Shown here piece after piece: positions 22,901 to 37,900 of a stretch of DNA of 64,000 nt. Source of the DNA: Owenia fusiformis (lineage: Eukaryota; Annelida; Polychaeta; Sabellida; Oweniidae). Both the position numbers and the translations under genes were made by a program. Numbering within the stretch: the stretch's first letter is position 1; the number at the start of each line of letters is the position of its first letter. A model generated the notes under the pieces. That model saw only the letters and a list, made by a program, of their open reading frames with translations, was not told the DNA's origin and did no database searches. The stretch spans positions 29,506,926 through 29,570,925 of the forward strand of contig CAIIXF020000002.1 of assembly GCA_903813345.2 (NCBI GenBank), given 5' to 3'.

Positions 22901-25900
22901 AGACACTGCAAATATGGTTTTATGTCATCATCACAAGTGATGGTCTCAAACTTTTTTATGGACAGATGTTTGCAGTTGGTGTTCAGCAATTGGTGTTTGG
23001 CGTACAGGGTCTGTAACAAATGGCAGGTGGTGACATTTTGTATGTTCCTCAGGCCTGTCAACTGTCCCGCAATTTGCGTATTTGTCACGCATTTGCTGAA
23101 GAATTTGAAGTCACGCCATGCAGTTATTTTTGCGTGACAGAAAATGTCATGCAAATACGCATTTTACCTGGTAATTGTCAAGCAAAAATATTTCTGTAAA
23201 AAAATTACTAAAAAAGTTCGTCTACACAGCAAAAATACGAACGCAGAAAAAAAAACGTATGCATTTCGTTCGGACTTTTCACGCGAATTACGTATATGTC
23301 ACGCATTCCGTTCGAAATTTTTCGTACCTACCCCCACCCCTCCCCCCCATTGATGGATATTTGAAAAATTATTTATTTATTTGAAAAATTTGAGGTGTTC
23401 AAAATTTGGCAAGATGTAATTAAATTTAAACCAAGGTGTTCAAAAGTTGGATCAAGGTGTTCAGATTTGGACCAAGGTGTCCACATTTTGAGGGGAGGTG
23501 TTCAACATTTCCAAGTCACTCATGTTAGGTGTTCCCAAGTTGACAGGCCTGGTTCCTGTCTTCTTTTAGTGTTTATTCTGTTTACACTTCAATTTATATT
23601 TTCTTAAGGTGGCTGTTTTTCTGAATATCATTATTCATGTTCCTTAATTTCATCTCAATAACAAAGTCAGCAGTTTAAAGAACATTTTATATCTCCTTTA
23701 GAGTATGTAGAATATTCATTTACTCATGTTAATATGTTTTCTGATTTTTAGTCTCAAAATGCGGTATAGAGGGCAGTAGAGTTATAGATTCTATTAAGAG
23801 GGAAAATCCAACCGCCAAAGGTAAGAGCAAACCTTAAATCTCTAATATAGGGTTGGGGCATAGTGGGAACTTTTCACAAAAATCTGACGTTTTTCATTTT
23901 AAACCAAAGTAATGAATATTATTATTTGAAATTTTGGTAGTAAATTCACAATATCTATCTATTTCACATATAATCCGTGTTTTTCACCCTGACCCCCAGG
24001 GGCTGTTAATGGGGGGTTTGGAAAACATGAATTTACAGTATTTTTGAGATGTTTTGAATTGCTTTCAATGAAAGGGAATTTAGAGTAGATTGCAAATATT
24101 GTATTGTTTTTCTAATTCGGGCCTTGTAAAATTCAAAATGGCCACCTAATGTTTGATTTTGCAATAATTTTCTGATCTCTTAGAAGTATGGCTATATTAA
24201 TTACTATGTATTATACTCAAATTGAAGGAATCTTAGAGTAGATCACAATGACCCAAATGCGAGTAGGTAGTTACCAGTTTCACCACCAGGTGGCTGATTC
24301 GGGTCAATTAACATGGCAGGTATATAAGAAAGTTCCCTTAAACTTGAATATTATTATTTAAGTGGCTCAATTTTGATATAACCCTTATGTGTCTAATACT
24401 TATACTAATGAAAATATGTCCATCCAGTATTTGTTTTATTATGCACCTCCCAATCAAAGTTAAGTGGAGTACTTACTGGAGTACAGGCTTAAACTGTCGT
24501 TTAGTTGACATTATTTTGACATTTATTTATTTTTTCTTTCAAAACTCAGACGACTTGCGGCCAGTTTATTCGCTACGCTGGACGAAAATATTTGCCCCGG
24601 GAATTTAATTTTTATTTATTCGAGACGTTCTTGCAGAATTATATGTAACTTTTGAATGATAAGGGTAATTGTGATTGATTAAGTACATTTTTTCTTCTAT
24701 TTTCCGCCAGTTTCAGATGTAAGCTTTAAGTAGTACTCCAGTTATTAAGAAATAAAACTCTGAAGTGGGAATGTTGCAAAAACATTGAAAAAAATATCCG
24801 ACCCTTTTTCTCGAAAGGGTCAGATATTAAAAAAATATCCGGCAGTTTTCAGAAAAGAGCAGCTGTATTGCCAAATTACAAGCAACTAAGAACCAATCAG
24901 ATTTGAGTATTTTAATGAGGTGCATAATAAAGCAAAATATTATCTGTCCACTAAAAGAAAAGATATTTCATTTTTTGTGATTTTATAGCATGGGGTCTAT
25001 GGGGAATCCCCCCGAGCTAGAAGTCACATTTTCAAAGAAAATTAATTTTTCAAAGTTGATAAACACTTTCTTTTTAAAACCACATTTCTAGATGTAATTG
25101 TACATGTAGATTTCAAATATGATATAACTTTGACTGAATTTTGAATTTTTAATGACGTAAATCAAGATTATTTCTACTCGCATCTGGGTTATTATGGTAT
25201 TGGTTTTCTGATTTGTGCCTCAGAAAATTCAAAATGGCTGCCTAGAGCAGAAATTTTCCATTACTTCGAGATATCTTTAAAGTATGATTCTGCCTTGTCA
25301 ACTCTCACGCATTAGGCGTGATTATCACACATTTGCTGGAAAAATTGAAATCACACATCAATTTTGCATGTATGATAAAATGTCACACAAATCACGCATT
25401 ATGTTGATATTTAAAATATTCTGCTTTTTATAAAATGGTGATATGTTAAAAATATGGACGCCGAAAAAAAGTGAATGAGATTTTGATTGTCACGCATTTG
25501 GTTCAAAACATGTGTATATGTCATGCATTTACTTCAAATTTTTTTACTTACCCCCCTGTCAAATATTTTGACCAAGGTGTTCAGTTTTGAACCAAGATGT
25601 CCACAATTTGAAAGAAGGTGTTCAACATTTGTAAGTCACTCATGTTAGGTGTTCCCAAGTTGACAGGCCTGATGGTTATATGGTACTACAATGATCTCAA
25701 ATATTTATTGAAGGGAAGAGTAGATTGTAAATATTACATTGTGATTACGTTACATTTCTTGTTCGCAATTTCAATGTTCAATGCTGAATATGCCAGCTCA
25801 TGTTGGTGATTGGTAAGTAAAATCAATCCATCCTTAAAACTTAACATATTTCCTATACATGTAGTTTAGTGAATTTTGGTCATGAAATGTTGAGAAACAA

Positions 25901-28900
25901 CAGTTAAGATGAAGATTGTCCGCTTCCGTTTTGATTGTTCTGACAGAAAACCAACAGGGTCAATTCATTTGCATAATCAGGTCACCGTATACTGCGCTAT
26001 AGAGCTGGGTAAGGGGGGGGGGTAACACTGACTGACAGAAAGCACAATCGCCACTTCAAGTACATTTCCCTGTTTATTCGTATTAACCCTTATTTACATA
26101 TCGTATATTTGAGTTAATCAATTATGTAGCTAATGATTTGAATGGATTGCAATGCCATAGAGTAAAATAACCGCAAAACGGTACAGAAAAAGGTACCTAG
26201 GTCTGAGAAAACTGACCCCTCTTTACACCATTGTGTAATGCAAATCATATAAAGCCCCGGACGTTTTGTCATTTCGTTTGGTACACAACTTAAGCTAGTT
26301 ATTGTAATTACCCTTACAAATTTATACTTAGTGCGGTACTGTCAACCCCCAAAGATTTTCTCGCGGGACAGATTTTTAGACCCAGTGCCCAAAATTCGCG
26401 GGATTTTGCGGGACATCTACTAAATTCGAGGGATTTCGCGGGACTTTTAAGGGATTTGCGTGATTGCGCCAATAGGCCTTTTTTTTATCAAATTCGCGGG
26501 ATTTCGCGGGACCATTCGAAGGACAAACAACCTAATTGCGGGACAGTTAACAGTTTAACCACCAAAGACTTCATAGAGGGACAGATTTTTTAGACAAAGT
26601 ACCCTAGATTTGCAGCATTTTGCGGGACATTCACCTAAATTTGCAGGATGTCCCTGGACATGCAAGGGATTTGCGTGATTGGTAAAAGTACTCCAATCAA
26701 ACTTTCAGATACTGATTAACCAAATATAATACACTTAAATTGTAACTTAAATAAACGGCAACACAATTCCACAAAATACGCATAAGAATAATATTAAACT
26801 TTATTGTTATTTATCAAAAACAAAAACCATGCTTCAGGTGTGAGTCCCATAATCGAACACGAAATTCAAAAATTCTGAACAATACTTTGCACTTATGGCG
26901 TTCGTGACCAACTATGAAACGCTTTCCCCCATAGTATTATATATATATATTACCTGTTCATAGGCATGGGCTTTCAATTGAAAGTCCATGATATAGGCCG
27001 TTCAATTAATCTACATCAAATTATAGAGAGTCAGGTTACTTTTCTAGATGTCAGCGTCCATTTATTGTAACTCGCGTTTGCTAACATTCGCTCAGTTCTC
27101 AATTGCCACACGCGTAGTAAAAAGGCCAACGTTGGAACTATTTATGACCTACATCCCTATTATCGTAATTAAAATGAAAGTTGAACCCTTCCTCTTTATT
27201 TTGATACCAAACAAAAGCATGCTTGGTACTTAAAGTTAGGTAAACTTAGTACTCCTCAAAAGTGCAAAAACTTCTTATATAAGATAAGATAATCACAATA
27301 TAGAGGATTGCAACAATTTCGGAAATTCGCAGAGGTCAAGGCCGACATTTGCGGGACTTCGCGGGACATTGCGGGACACGCGAATAAGCCTAATTTTGAT
27401 CAAATTCGCGGGATAATCCCGCCATTCGCGGGACACTTGACAGCTCTGTTAGTGTCATATAAGTTTATACAGCCAGTTTATTAAAAGTGACTTTAACACA
27501 TGAAAAGTACATGTACATTGTATTAACTAGGGTTGTTACGGTATCAAATGGTATATTGATTGACCAATAAGAGAATGAGCTTGGAAATAATTACATAAAT
27601 ATTTTTGAGAGATGTTAATCTTAGATTGTTTTATATAATTCTGCTTTATCCTATTTGATTAAAAATTAATCAGCCCATATCATTTCAATATGTCCATTGT
27701 CCACTCTTGTAAGTCATAGATTTAGTCTTGTACAACTTTTTCGTTTAAGTTGTAGATTCATGCAAAACATGTCTAGTACAACTTGTAAGTTGTAGATTCA
27801 TGCAAAACATGTCTAGTACAACTTGTAAGTTGTAGATTCAAGCAAAACATGTCTAGTACATCTTGTAAGTTGAAGATTCATGCAAAACATGTCTAGTGCA
27901 ACTTGTAAGTTATCGATTCAAGCAAAACATGTCTAGTACATCTTGTAAGTTGTAGATTCATGCAAAACATGTCTAGTACACCTTGTAAGTTGTAGATTCA
28001 TGCAAAACATGTCTAGTACACCTTGTGAGTTGTAGATTCATGCAAAACATGTCTAGTACACCTTGTAAGTTGTAGATTAATGCAAAACATGTCTAGTTCA
28101 TCTTGTAAGTTGTAGATTCATGCAAAACATGTCTAGCATACCTTGTAAGTTGTAGATTCATGCAAAACATGTCTATTACAACTTGTATGTTGTAGAATCA
28201 TGCAAAACATGTCTAGTACACCTTTGAAGATGTAGATTCATGCAAAATATGTCTAGTACATCTTGTAAATTGTAGATTCATGCAAAACATGTCTAGTAAA
28301 ACTTGTAAGTTGTAGATTCATGCAAAAACATGTCTAGTACACCTTGTAAGTTGTAGATTAATGCAACGCATGTCTAGTATACATCTTGTAAGTTGTAGAT
28401 TCGTGCAAAACATGTCTAGTACACCTTGTAAGTTGTAGATTAATGCAACGCATGTCTAGTATACATCTTGTAAGTTGTAGATTCGTGCAAAACATGTCTA
28501 GTATATCTTGTAAGTTGTAGATTCATGCAAAATATGTCTAGTACAACTTGGAAGCTGTAGATTCATGGAAAACATGTCTAGTATACCTTGTAAGAAGTAG
28601 ATCCATGCAAAACATGTCTAGTACACCTTGTAAGCTGTAGATACATGCAAAACATGTCAAGTACATCTTGTAAGTTGTAGATTCATGCAAAACATGTCTA
28701 GTACACCTTGTAAATTGTAGATTCATGCAAAACATGTCAAGTACATCTTGTAAGTTGTAGATTCATGCAAAACATGTCAAGTACACCTTGTAAGTTGTTG
28801 ATTAATGCAAACCATATCTAGTATACATTGTAAGTTGTAGATTCATGCAAAACATGTCAAATACACCTTTTAAGCTGTAGATTAATGCAAAACATGTCTA

Positions 28901-31900
28901 GTACACCTTGTAAGTTGTTGATTAATGCAAAATATGTTTAGAACACCTTGTAAGTTGTAGATTCATGCAAAACATGTCAAATACACCTTTTAAGCTGTAG
29001 ATTAATGCAAAACATGTCTAGTACACTTTGTAAGTTGTTGATTAATGCAAAATATGTTTAGAACACCTTGTAAGATGTTGATTAATGCAAAAAATGTCTA
29101 GTTCACCTTTTAAGTTGTAGATTCATGCGAAACATGTCTAGTACATCTTGTAAGTTGTAGATTCATGCAAAGCATGTCTAGTACATATTGTAAGTTGTAG
29201 ATTCATGCAAAACATGTCTAGTACATCTTGTAAGTTGTAGATTCATGCAAAACATGTTTAATATAACTTGTAAGTTGTAGATTCATGCAAAACATGTTTA
29301 GTACAACTTGTAAGTTGTAGATTCATGCAAAACTGTCTAGTACAGCTTTTAAGTTGTAGATTCATGCAAAACATGTCTAGTACATCTTGTAAGTTGTTGA
29401 TTAATGCAAAGCATGTCTATTACACCTATTGAGTTGTAGATTCATGCAAAACATGTCTAGTACACCTTGTAAGTTGTAGATTCATGCAAAGCATGTCTAG
29501 TACATCTTGTAAGTTGTAGATTCATGCAAAACATGCTTAGTACAACTTGTAAGTTGTAGATTCATGCAAAATATGTCTAGTACACCTTGTAAGTTGTAGA
29601 TTCATGCAAAACATGTCTAGTACAGCTTGTAAGTTGTAGATTCTTGCAAAACATGTCTAGTACATCTTGTAAGTTGATGATTAATGCAAAACATGTCTAT
29701 TACACCTAGTAAGTTGTAGATTCATGCAAAGCATGTCTAGTATACATCTTATAAGTTGTAGATTCATGCAAAATATGTCTAGTACAACTTGTAAGTTGTA
29801 GATTCAAGCAAAACATGTGTAGTACATCTTGTAAGTTGTAGATTCATGCAAAACATGTCTATTGCAACTTGTAAGTTGTAGATTAATGCAAAACATGTCT
29901 AGTTCACCTTTTAAGTTGTAGATTCATGCAAAACATGCTTAGTACAACTTGTAAGTTGTAGATTCATGCAAAACATGTCTAGTACAACTTGTAAGTTGTA
30001 GATTCATACTAAACATGTCTAGTACAACTTGTAAGTTGTAGATTCATGCAAAACATGTTTAATACAACTTGCAAGTTGTAGATTCATGCAAAGCATGTCT
30101 AGTACATCTTGTAAGTTGTAGATTCATGCAAAACATGTCTAGTACAACTTGTAAGTTGTAGATTCATGCAAAACATGTTTAATACAACTTGCAAGTTGTA
30201 GATTCATGCAAAGCATGTCTAGTACATCTTGTAAGTTGTAGATTCATGCAAAACATGTTTAATACAACTTGTAAGTTGTAGATTCATGCAAAACATGTTT
30301 AGTACAACTTGTAAGTTGTAGATTCATGCAAAACATGTCTAGTACAGCTTGTAAGTTGTAGATCCATGCAAAACATGTCTAGTACAGCTTGTAAGTTGTA
30401 GATTCATGCAAAACATGTTTAATACAACTTGTAAGTTGTAGATTCATGCAAAACATGTCTAGTACACCTAGTAAGTTGTAGATTCATGCTAAACATGTCT
30501 AGTACATCTTGTAAGTTGTAGATTCATGCAAAACATGTCTAGTACACCTTGTAAGTTGTAGATTCATGCAAAACATGTCTAGTTCACCTTGTAAGTTGTA
30601 GATTAATGCAGAATATGTCTAGTACGTCTTTAACATAGTTGATACCTTATATATCAGGTTCGCCCTTTTAAGTTGTAGATTTATGAAAAACATACACTGT
30701 ATACTTAGTATAACTGAAATATAGTTGAAGCCTCTATCTTGTACTGTATTTAGTAAACCCCTTGTGAATGTCTCAACAAAATACGCTGCCAAGCTTGTGG
30801 AACATACATTATATTTGATGATAGTCCAAAAATCAATGAGTCACTTGCGTCAGATTGATACATTAGTAGAAAATATTCATCAAAAAGAAGATAAGCTTGT
30901 GTTGTATTGTCAAATTTTTTCCTAGTTACACCCGCTAAAGTTGCTATACGGCCTGTTATGTAGTAATCTTCTATATGAATATATGGCACATATAGTGATT
31001 TTTTGTAAATAGCTCGAACTGCTGGCTGGGTCAACAGGTAAGCAGCTCCTGAGCAGTATTCCCCATAGTTCTCATTTGGGTATACCTCAGGGGAAACATA
31101 AAGTGTAGTACCCTTTTCTCTAACAACTGGCATTATACCATTTGCCCAGACGTTTCCTCGTATAATTTTCTCAGAAGATTCTCCGGATGAGATCATATTC
31201 TTAAGTTGTGTGATGAGTTTAAACATGTTCACAAGGACATCATCATCAATTTTTAAGACAAATTTTGTATTTCGGCAAAACTTTGTCACCCATTTTAATC
31301 CCATGATTCCTTTATGGGATAAATTCTCATAAGCATCTATAAAATCTTCCTGTACAATATCATGATATATTTTACTTTCCTGTGTTATACTTTCTTGGAC
31401 TGTTTCAATATGTGTTTTTCCAAGAAGGAAAACTACCCTTATGACAACCCCTAGAGATGAATATAGGGATACTTTCCCCCATGTTTCTCGAATAACCTTC
31501 CTTTGATAGGCATTTGAAGGAGCAGTATAAACGTAAACCAACAGAAACAGATCATCTTTACATATGTTTGGTTCATTGATCAAGTATGTATAGTCATGTG
31601 GACTAATAACCGCATCATGTATCTTAGCTCTATCCCATACTTTTAGACTTCTATGGTTGGCTACATAGGTATCTGTCCCATTCCAAATTGCATGTACCTT
31701 CCTCAGCATTCTGTCAACTCTGAGTTGATGTTCATCTATATCTGTATTACTAGCAAAATGTTTTTGGATAGTGCTCTCATTATTATCATTGGCACTATTA
31801 TATCTTTCTACTTTTTCAGATTTCAATCGTTTAAGGATTTTTAATATTTGTTTTAGAGTATCATCATTGATTTTTGTTTTGCTTCTTGTTTCTCCAAATT

Positions 31901-34900
31901 GCATTTTTAAATCGTTCGCCTCATCATTAATATTAGTACTTTCCCAATTTGAATTATTGTCCTTTCTGTCGTTTTTGTCTTTTGCATCATTTGACATCAT
32001 CTCTCCTCTTGCTAGTGTTACATCTTTATTGCTATGGTTTACAGCATGAGAATGTGTTAGATTTGATGCAATAAGACCAAATATGAATATCTGAAACAGA
32101 ATAATCCACATCAACAGGAGCACGATCAGTCTATACTTTCCTTTAGGGATCCATCCTTTCAAAGCTGACATTGTTTTATTTTATCACACCGATGTCTAAT
32201 TATGTCAAATTTAGTTTATAATATTTTTCAGTTGTGATTCAAAATATTCAGTTAATACACTTCTTAGTGTTTAAAATGTAAATGTATTGCATCAGTGGTT
32301 CATGAAATTGTAGTCCAGTATTTGAAAGTATGATGATAGTACTTTTGTTCCATCTCGTTAAGTTCACAGTGTCCAGAGGTTTCACCTGGGAATCATCAGC
32401 CAATTGAAGTAATAAACATCTGCGCTAATTTACTGCAAAAACAAATATCTATTCAATTGATGAGCTGGTCATTATTATTAAAAGTTAGTTACCCTCATTT
32501 TTACAGCTGCTTTCATATACTGTAACTTGCTTTAATTTAACGGCTATTTCAATTTGGCGAGTTGATGAAAACTGCGAAATTAAGTCTCTGCCAATTTTTG
32601 AAAAATCCCTGGGATCAAAAGTCTCATCGAGAATTCTTTCAATGTTTTGATTGTAATCCCACTTTTATGATTGTATCCCATTAAATGAAAGCAAACCTCC
32701 CTTTGCCACCAAAATGTAACCTGACCACATCACTTCCATGCTAGCTAGCCTTCCAATATCCATATTTGATAGGTATTCCTCCAACTTAAATAGCAGTCAA
32801 AATTTCAAAAACCAAATGTGCCAAATTAAAGCAATTTACAGTATATTAAAATCAATAGAAGCGGCCAACAAAATGATAGACAATCATAGAATTACTTTAC
32901 TTCAACGCCAACAAAATGATAGACAATCATAGAATTACTTTACTTCAACGCCAACAAAATGATAGACAATCATAGAATTACTTTACTTTAACGCCAACAA
33001 AATGATAGACAATCATAGAATTACTTTACTTTAACGCCAACAAAATGATAGACAATCATAGAATTACTTTACTTCAACGCCAACAAAATGATAGACAATC
33101 ATAGAATTACTTTACTTTAACGCCAACAAAATGATAGACAATCATAGAATTACTTTACTTCAACGCCAACAAAATGATAGACAATCATAGAATTACTTTA
33201 CTTCAACGCCAACAAAATGATAGACAATCATAGAATTACTTTACTTCAACGCCAACAAAATGATAGACACTTTACTTCAACGCCAACAAAATGATAGACA
33301 ATCATAGAATTACTTTACTTTAACGCCAACAAAATGATAGACAATCATAGAATTACTTTACTTTAACGCCCAAATGAAACCTGTGTTTAATCTGACAATG
33401 TATATGCTAGATATATTCTAAGTAAGCTCCTGAACCTATTCAAATTTCTATTTGTTTGTTATGTCAATAATCTACTCAGCCTATTTCTTTAAAATGCAAA
33501 TAAGAATATGCAAATATGGGTATTAAATATTGTATTTCTCAAATATGTTTGTAATGTGATATTGTAAAAAAAGTTGATCTGGGTTTGAACAATAAAATTT
33601 CACATTAGATTAATCACAAAGACAATGGTTAATCAAATTATGTTTAATTTGTGAAAAAAGCTGTTTGAATGTATATTTAAACTACTGTGCAATACAGATT
33701 GGCAAATAAGTTTTAACCAATTTACCTCAAATATTTCTGTTGAACACTTCAATGAAAATTTAAAATAACAATCCATCAATTGAGGCCTAGACCAAGAACA
33801 ATCACCTGAAAGCACCGTGCAAGAATGAGTTTGATTAGCTCTAAAAACAGGAGATCACTTAATTAAATTACTGAAAATTGTTCTTTGATTTTTAAGCCAA
33901 ACACAATTAAATCAGGGTCACGATTTTAACATTATCATTAACATTAATTGATAACTTAATATATTGTTGTAGCTATTTTGTACAAAGTGATAGGTGATAT
34001 GTCATGACAAATAGTTAAGTAATTTTAATATACTTTTTGATACATATATTTTAACCTAAATAAAAGTAAATAAAATCTCAAAAACCAAATTTTACTTTTA
34101 GACAAAATTCAGCCAAATAACACCTGATTTTTGAAACATGTGAAACAGACCAAAGATAGTAAATTATCCCATTGGATGAAACATAAAATTAAAAGTCTTC
34201 TATTTATTTTATATATGATTTATCTTATATATTCAATTTTGATGATATGTTGTCATAATTTATAGATTGTATCTGTACATAGAAAATATAGTTGATTGCT
34301 TAAGTGTAATGAAATGACTCAATTTTCGGTTGGTTCTCTTTTTGGGTCACCCTGTATAAATGTAGATATATGATTGTAATATTAATTGTTATGGCTAGAG
34401 TATATTGTACTGTTTATGTGACCAGCACATGTTACAATTTTTTGTGTTTTTTAAATATTGCAAAGCCTACTTAAACTTTATTTTGTATGTTCAACTTTTG
34501 CATGTACAATTGAGAAAGTATTTTTGGGTCAACTTCAGGAAATATGTGCTAAATGGTGTCTTTTAATTGTGAACATTAGATCCACAAACATTTATCACAT
34601 TTCAGAAGTTCATATAAAAATGCATAATACTGTAGTAGTTGAAATATTGAAATAAAGATAACTGAGAAAAAACTGTAGTGATCAGAGGAAAGATTTTCAT
34701 TTGTTGAAATTTGTTTTTTCTCGGAGCTCCCATAACATTGTTTTTAATTTATTAGTAAAAATGATCAAAGTATCTTGTACCAGAAAATAACATGTGCAGG
34801 TATAGGAATTTTTTCATATGTGTTCATTACTATATTACAGTATTTGCGATATACAGTAAAATTTGGAATGTTTGGAAGTACTTACAAAATAAGCAAACAA

Positions 34901-37900
34901 ATGACTATATTACAACAGTAAATAAAAAATAGAAACATTTGTACATGTCCTAACTTTTGTATATTTCAGATAGTTATGTATAATGTGCAGCTTAGGGAGT
35001 TTCAGCCATGTTAATTGTTACGAAAATAACATGGCAGAGAAGTATCAAAATATAAGAGGCCACAGATATGATAGCTAAACTACAAAACAAACTAAAATAC
35101 ACTAAAGTTATATAGCTGGACATGTATAAATATTTCTATCTTTACATATACTGTTTCAATATGGTCCTTTAATTGCTTATTTTTTAAATTCGAAGCACTT
35201 ACAAACATTTAAAGTTTTACTGTAATAGATGATAAAATTTTAATTCTTGAACATTATTACAATAGTTTACAAATCATACAGTTGACATCAGGCCCGTATC
35301 AAGGAGGGGGGGGGGGGGGGGGGTTCGCAGGGTTCGGGCGAACCCCCCCCTGGCCAAAAATTCTTCCAAATCATGCAGTTTTTCACCATTTTTAGCACTT
35401 CTCAAGTGATTTTAGCCATATTTGGGCCAAAATTGTCAACTGTGAACCCCCCTGGAAATTTTTGAAAACTGAACCCCCTTGGCAAATCCTGACTACGGGC
35501 CTGGATATTGTAGCACTTATTGAACAGTTATTGTCAAAGTGACAGAAAGATAAACTTAAGCTTTATACTTGTATTTGCTACTGTACATGAATTTCATATT
35601 TGATATAATCATACCTGTATTCAGCCACTCCAATTATTCATATATGGGCTAGTATAAGCAATTTTCCATTCGCTCAATAGAGTGTGAAGTAGAGTGTCCT
35701 CATTACAGTTTTTAGACGGTCACGTCTACTGAACATGAACAAGTTATCATAGTGCCCAGCGTGAATTTTAATCCATTCAACCAGTAAATACGTATGTTTA
35801 CATTTTATGTATGTTCAACCTTTTCAGATTTTAAGTTCACTTATCCATGTACAGTACACATCATTTTTGGAACATGTACTCTGGGTATTAAGGAGTTTGT
35901 TTGGTTATAGAAAGTCGACTGCTTTAAAATTATATTCATGAAACTTTTTATTTGTTTAGCCTTTATCAAAAGTTTGAATGCAACAGAATATTGACCCAAT
36001 CGATCTGAACATAATGACTTTTTTAATATTTAAACCTTATGAAAGGACTCATCTGAGTATGAAACCACTAAAAGTTCATGAAAAGTTGTTACTGCATGAA
36101 AATAGGAATCAAGATATTGCAAAGGCTCACTCAACTACGTAAATAAAATATATAAGAATATGTGTATTTATTTTACAGTAAAGTACTATACTTTGATCTG
36201 TATATGGGTACTATACTTTGATCTGTTAATACAATAAGGGTTATGTACTAAGAGGTTTTGGATATGGGGTTTATCCAGAGGGAGATATGCATATTTACCT
36301 GAGGGACCGTAGGGACCGAAGGTAGATGTGTATATCTCACGAGGGATGAACTCAATATCCAAACCGACCGTACATAACTGCTGTATCCTATACCAAGTAG
36401 GGTTTTCTTATTTTCTTTCAATTTATTTTTTTATTTTTTCACATTTTTCTAATTTTTTTCAATTTTTTCTATTTTTATTTTCTTTTTTCAATTTGTTCAC
36501 ATTTTTTCTTTTTTTCAATTTTTTCTTATTTTTTTCAAACTTTTTTTTCTAAGCGGGAAGATATGCCCCGGAGCTGGAGATATGGCGGGAGATATGGAGG
36601 TCCAGGATATGGAAACCTCAAAATCAGGATACAGGATATATCTTACCAACTTATCTCCCTAAAACTCTACTTGGCATAGGATAAAGTTGTGGATGGTGCT
36701 CCCTTTTAAATAACATCTCAGTTGTTTTCAATCCAATATTTGATTAGACTGCGATATTTTGAAACTGAGGCCCATAAATGCACTGTAGTAAAATCATATT
36801 CAAATGTTTCTTATGATGTAATTGACAACCATCTTTTTCGACATTATGGAAGAATATTCACACAAACAATTCAGGGTACTTTTAATCATTTTTGAGACAC
36901 TTGTAGACATTAATGATGAAATGTTTCCTGGGCACTTTGGTTTAGTGTGCAGTCAACCTTCAACTGATAGGTATAAAATTCTGTTTTTTCATTTTATACA
37001 AAGTCTATGGTTTTATACAGTTTAATGAATGTCATGAATTCCTTTTTATTGAAGCATATAGAGAATTACCTACTCTGAAAAACAGAGCCTAGTAGAAATA
37101 ACTACTCTCTGAGTCTGAATTTAACAAATATATACAGGGTGGGGTAAAAGTATGAAATTATAGTTAAGTATAGTATACTATATGTGTATATCAATACTGA
37201 AAGAAAGATAATTATATTTCCAACAAAATGATATTCTGAATTAAAATCTGTTTCTAAATACTATAATTTCAAGTCAGTGAGTTGTTTTGTGTGTTAAGAA
37301 ATACAACTTAAAAACTAGCTTGCTTGTATATGCCATTTTATTTCTTGTTCACCCATAGCAGCTACAGGCATTGTCGTATTAGTTGCATTTTCTCAGGTGT
37401 TTACTAGCTGATTTTTAAGAAACTGATGTTTCATATCAACAATTTACACTTTTGCTAATGTATCGAAAACATTGAGGATGTTAAGGTGCGATGGAAGATA
37501 ACAGGAAATGACAAAACAAAAAGTGACAAAACCATGCTTGATTTTGAAAGAATCTTTGGATTTTTTCAGATAATGTGTCCAATATATTGCTCTAAATGAA
37601 ACAATCTTTGAAATTTTTAAAAGGTGTCCAAACAATAATATAATGGCTGTAGTAAAAAAAATTAAAAAAAGTAAATCGATTTTCATTTCAGATTTTTTTT
37701 CTTTTTTTTCTTTTTCTAAGAATAATATGAACTTTTTTAAAAGTTGCCTTGGTTCAAAATTTTTATCAAAATCCAGCATGGTTTTGTCACTTTTTGTTTT
37801 GTCATTTCCTATTAACTTCCATGGCACCTTAAGCTATCTAATATCAGTTGAGATTGCCATTAAGATTTTTGAAAACAAGTAATTGCAATTTACTGTCATG

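Noticed and set aside
27740-30628. CRISPR-like regular array
   Set aside because: Units are contiguous 40-bp repeats with no unique spacers; it is a eukaryotic minisatellite.
30725-32049. Plus-strand frames opposite the glycosyltransferase
   Set aside because: They are antisense shadows of a well-supported gene.
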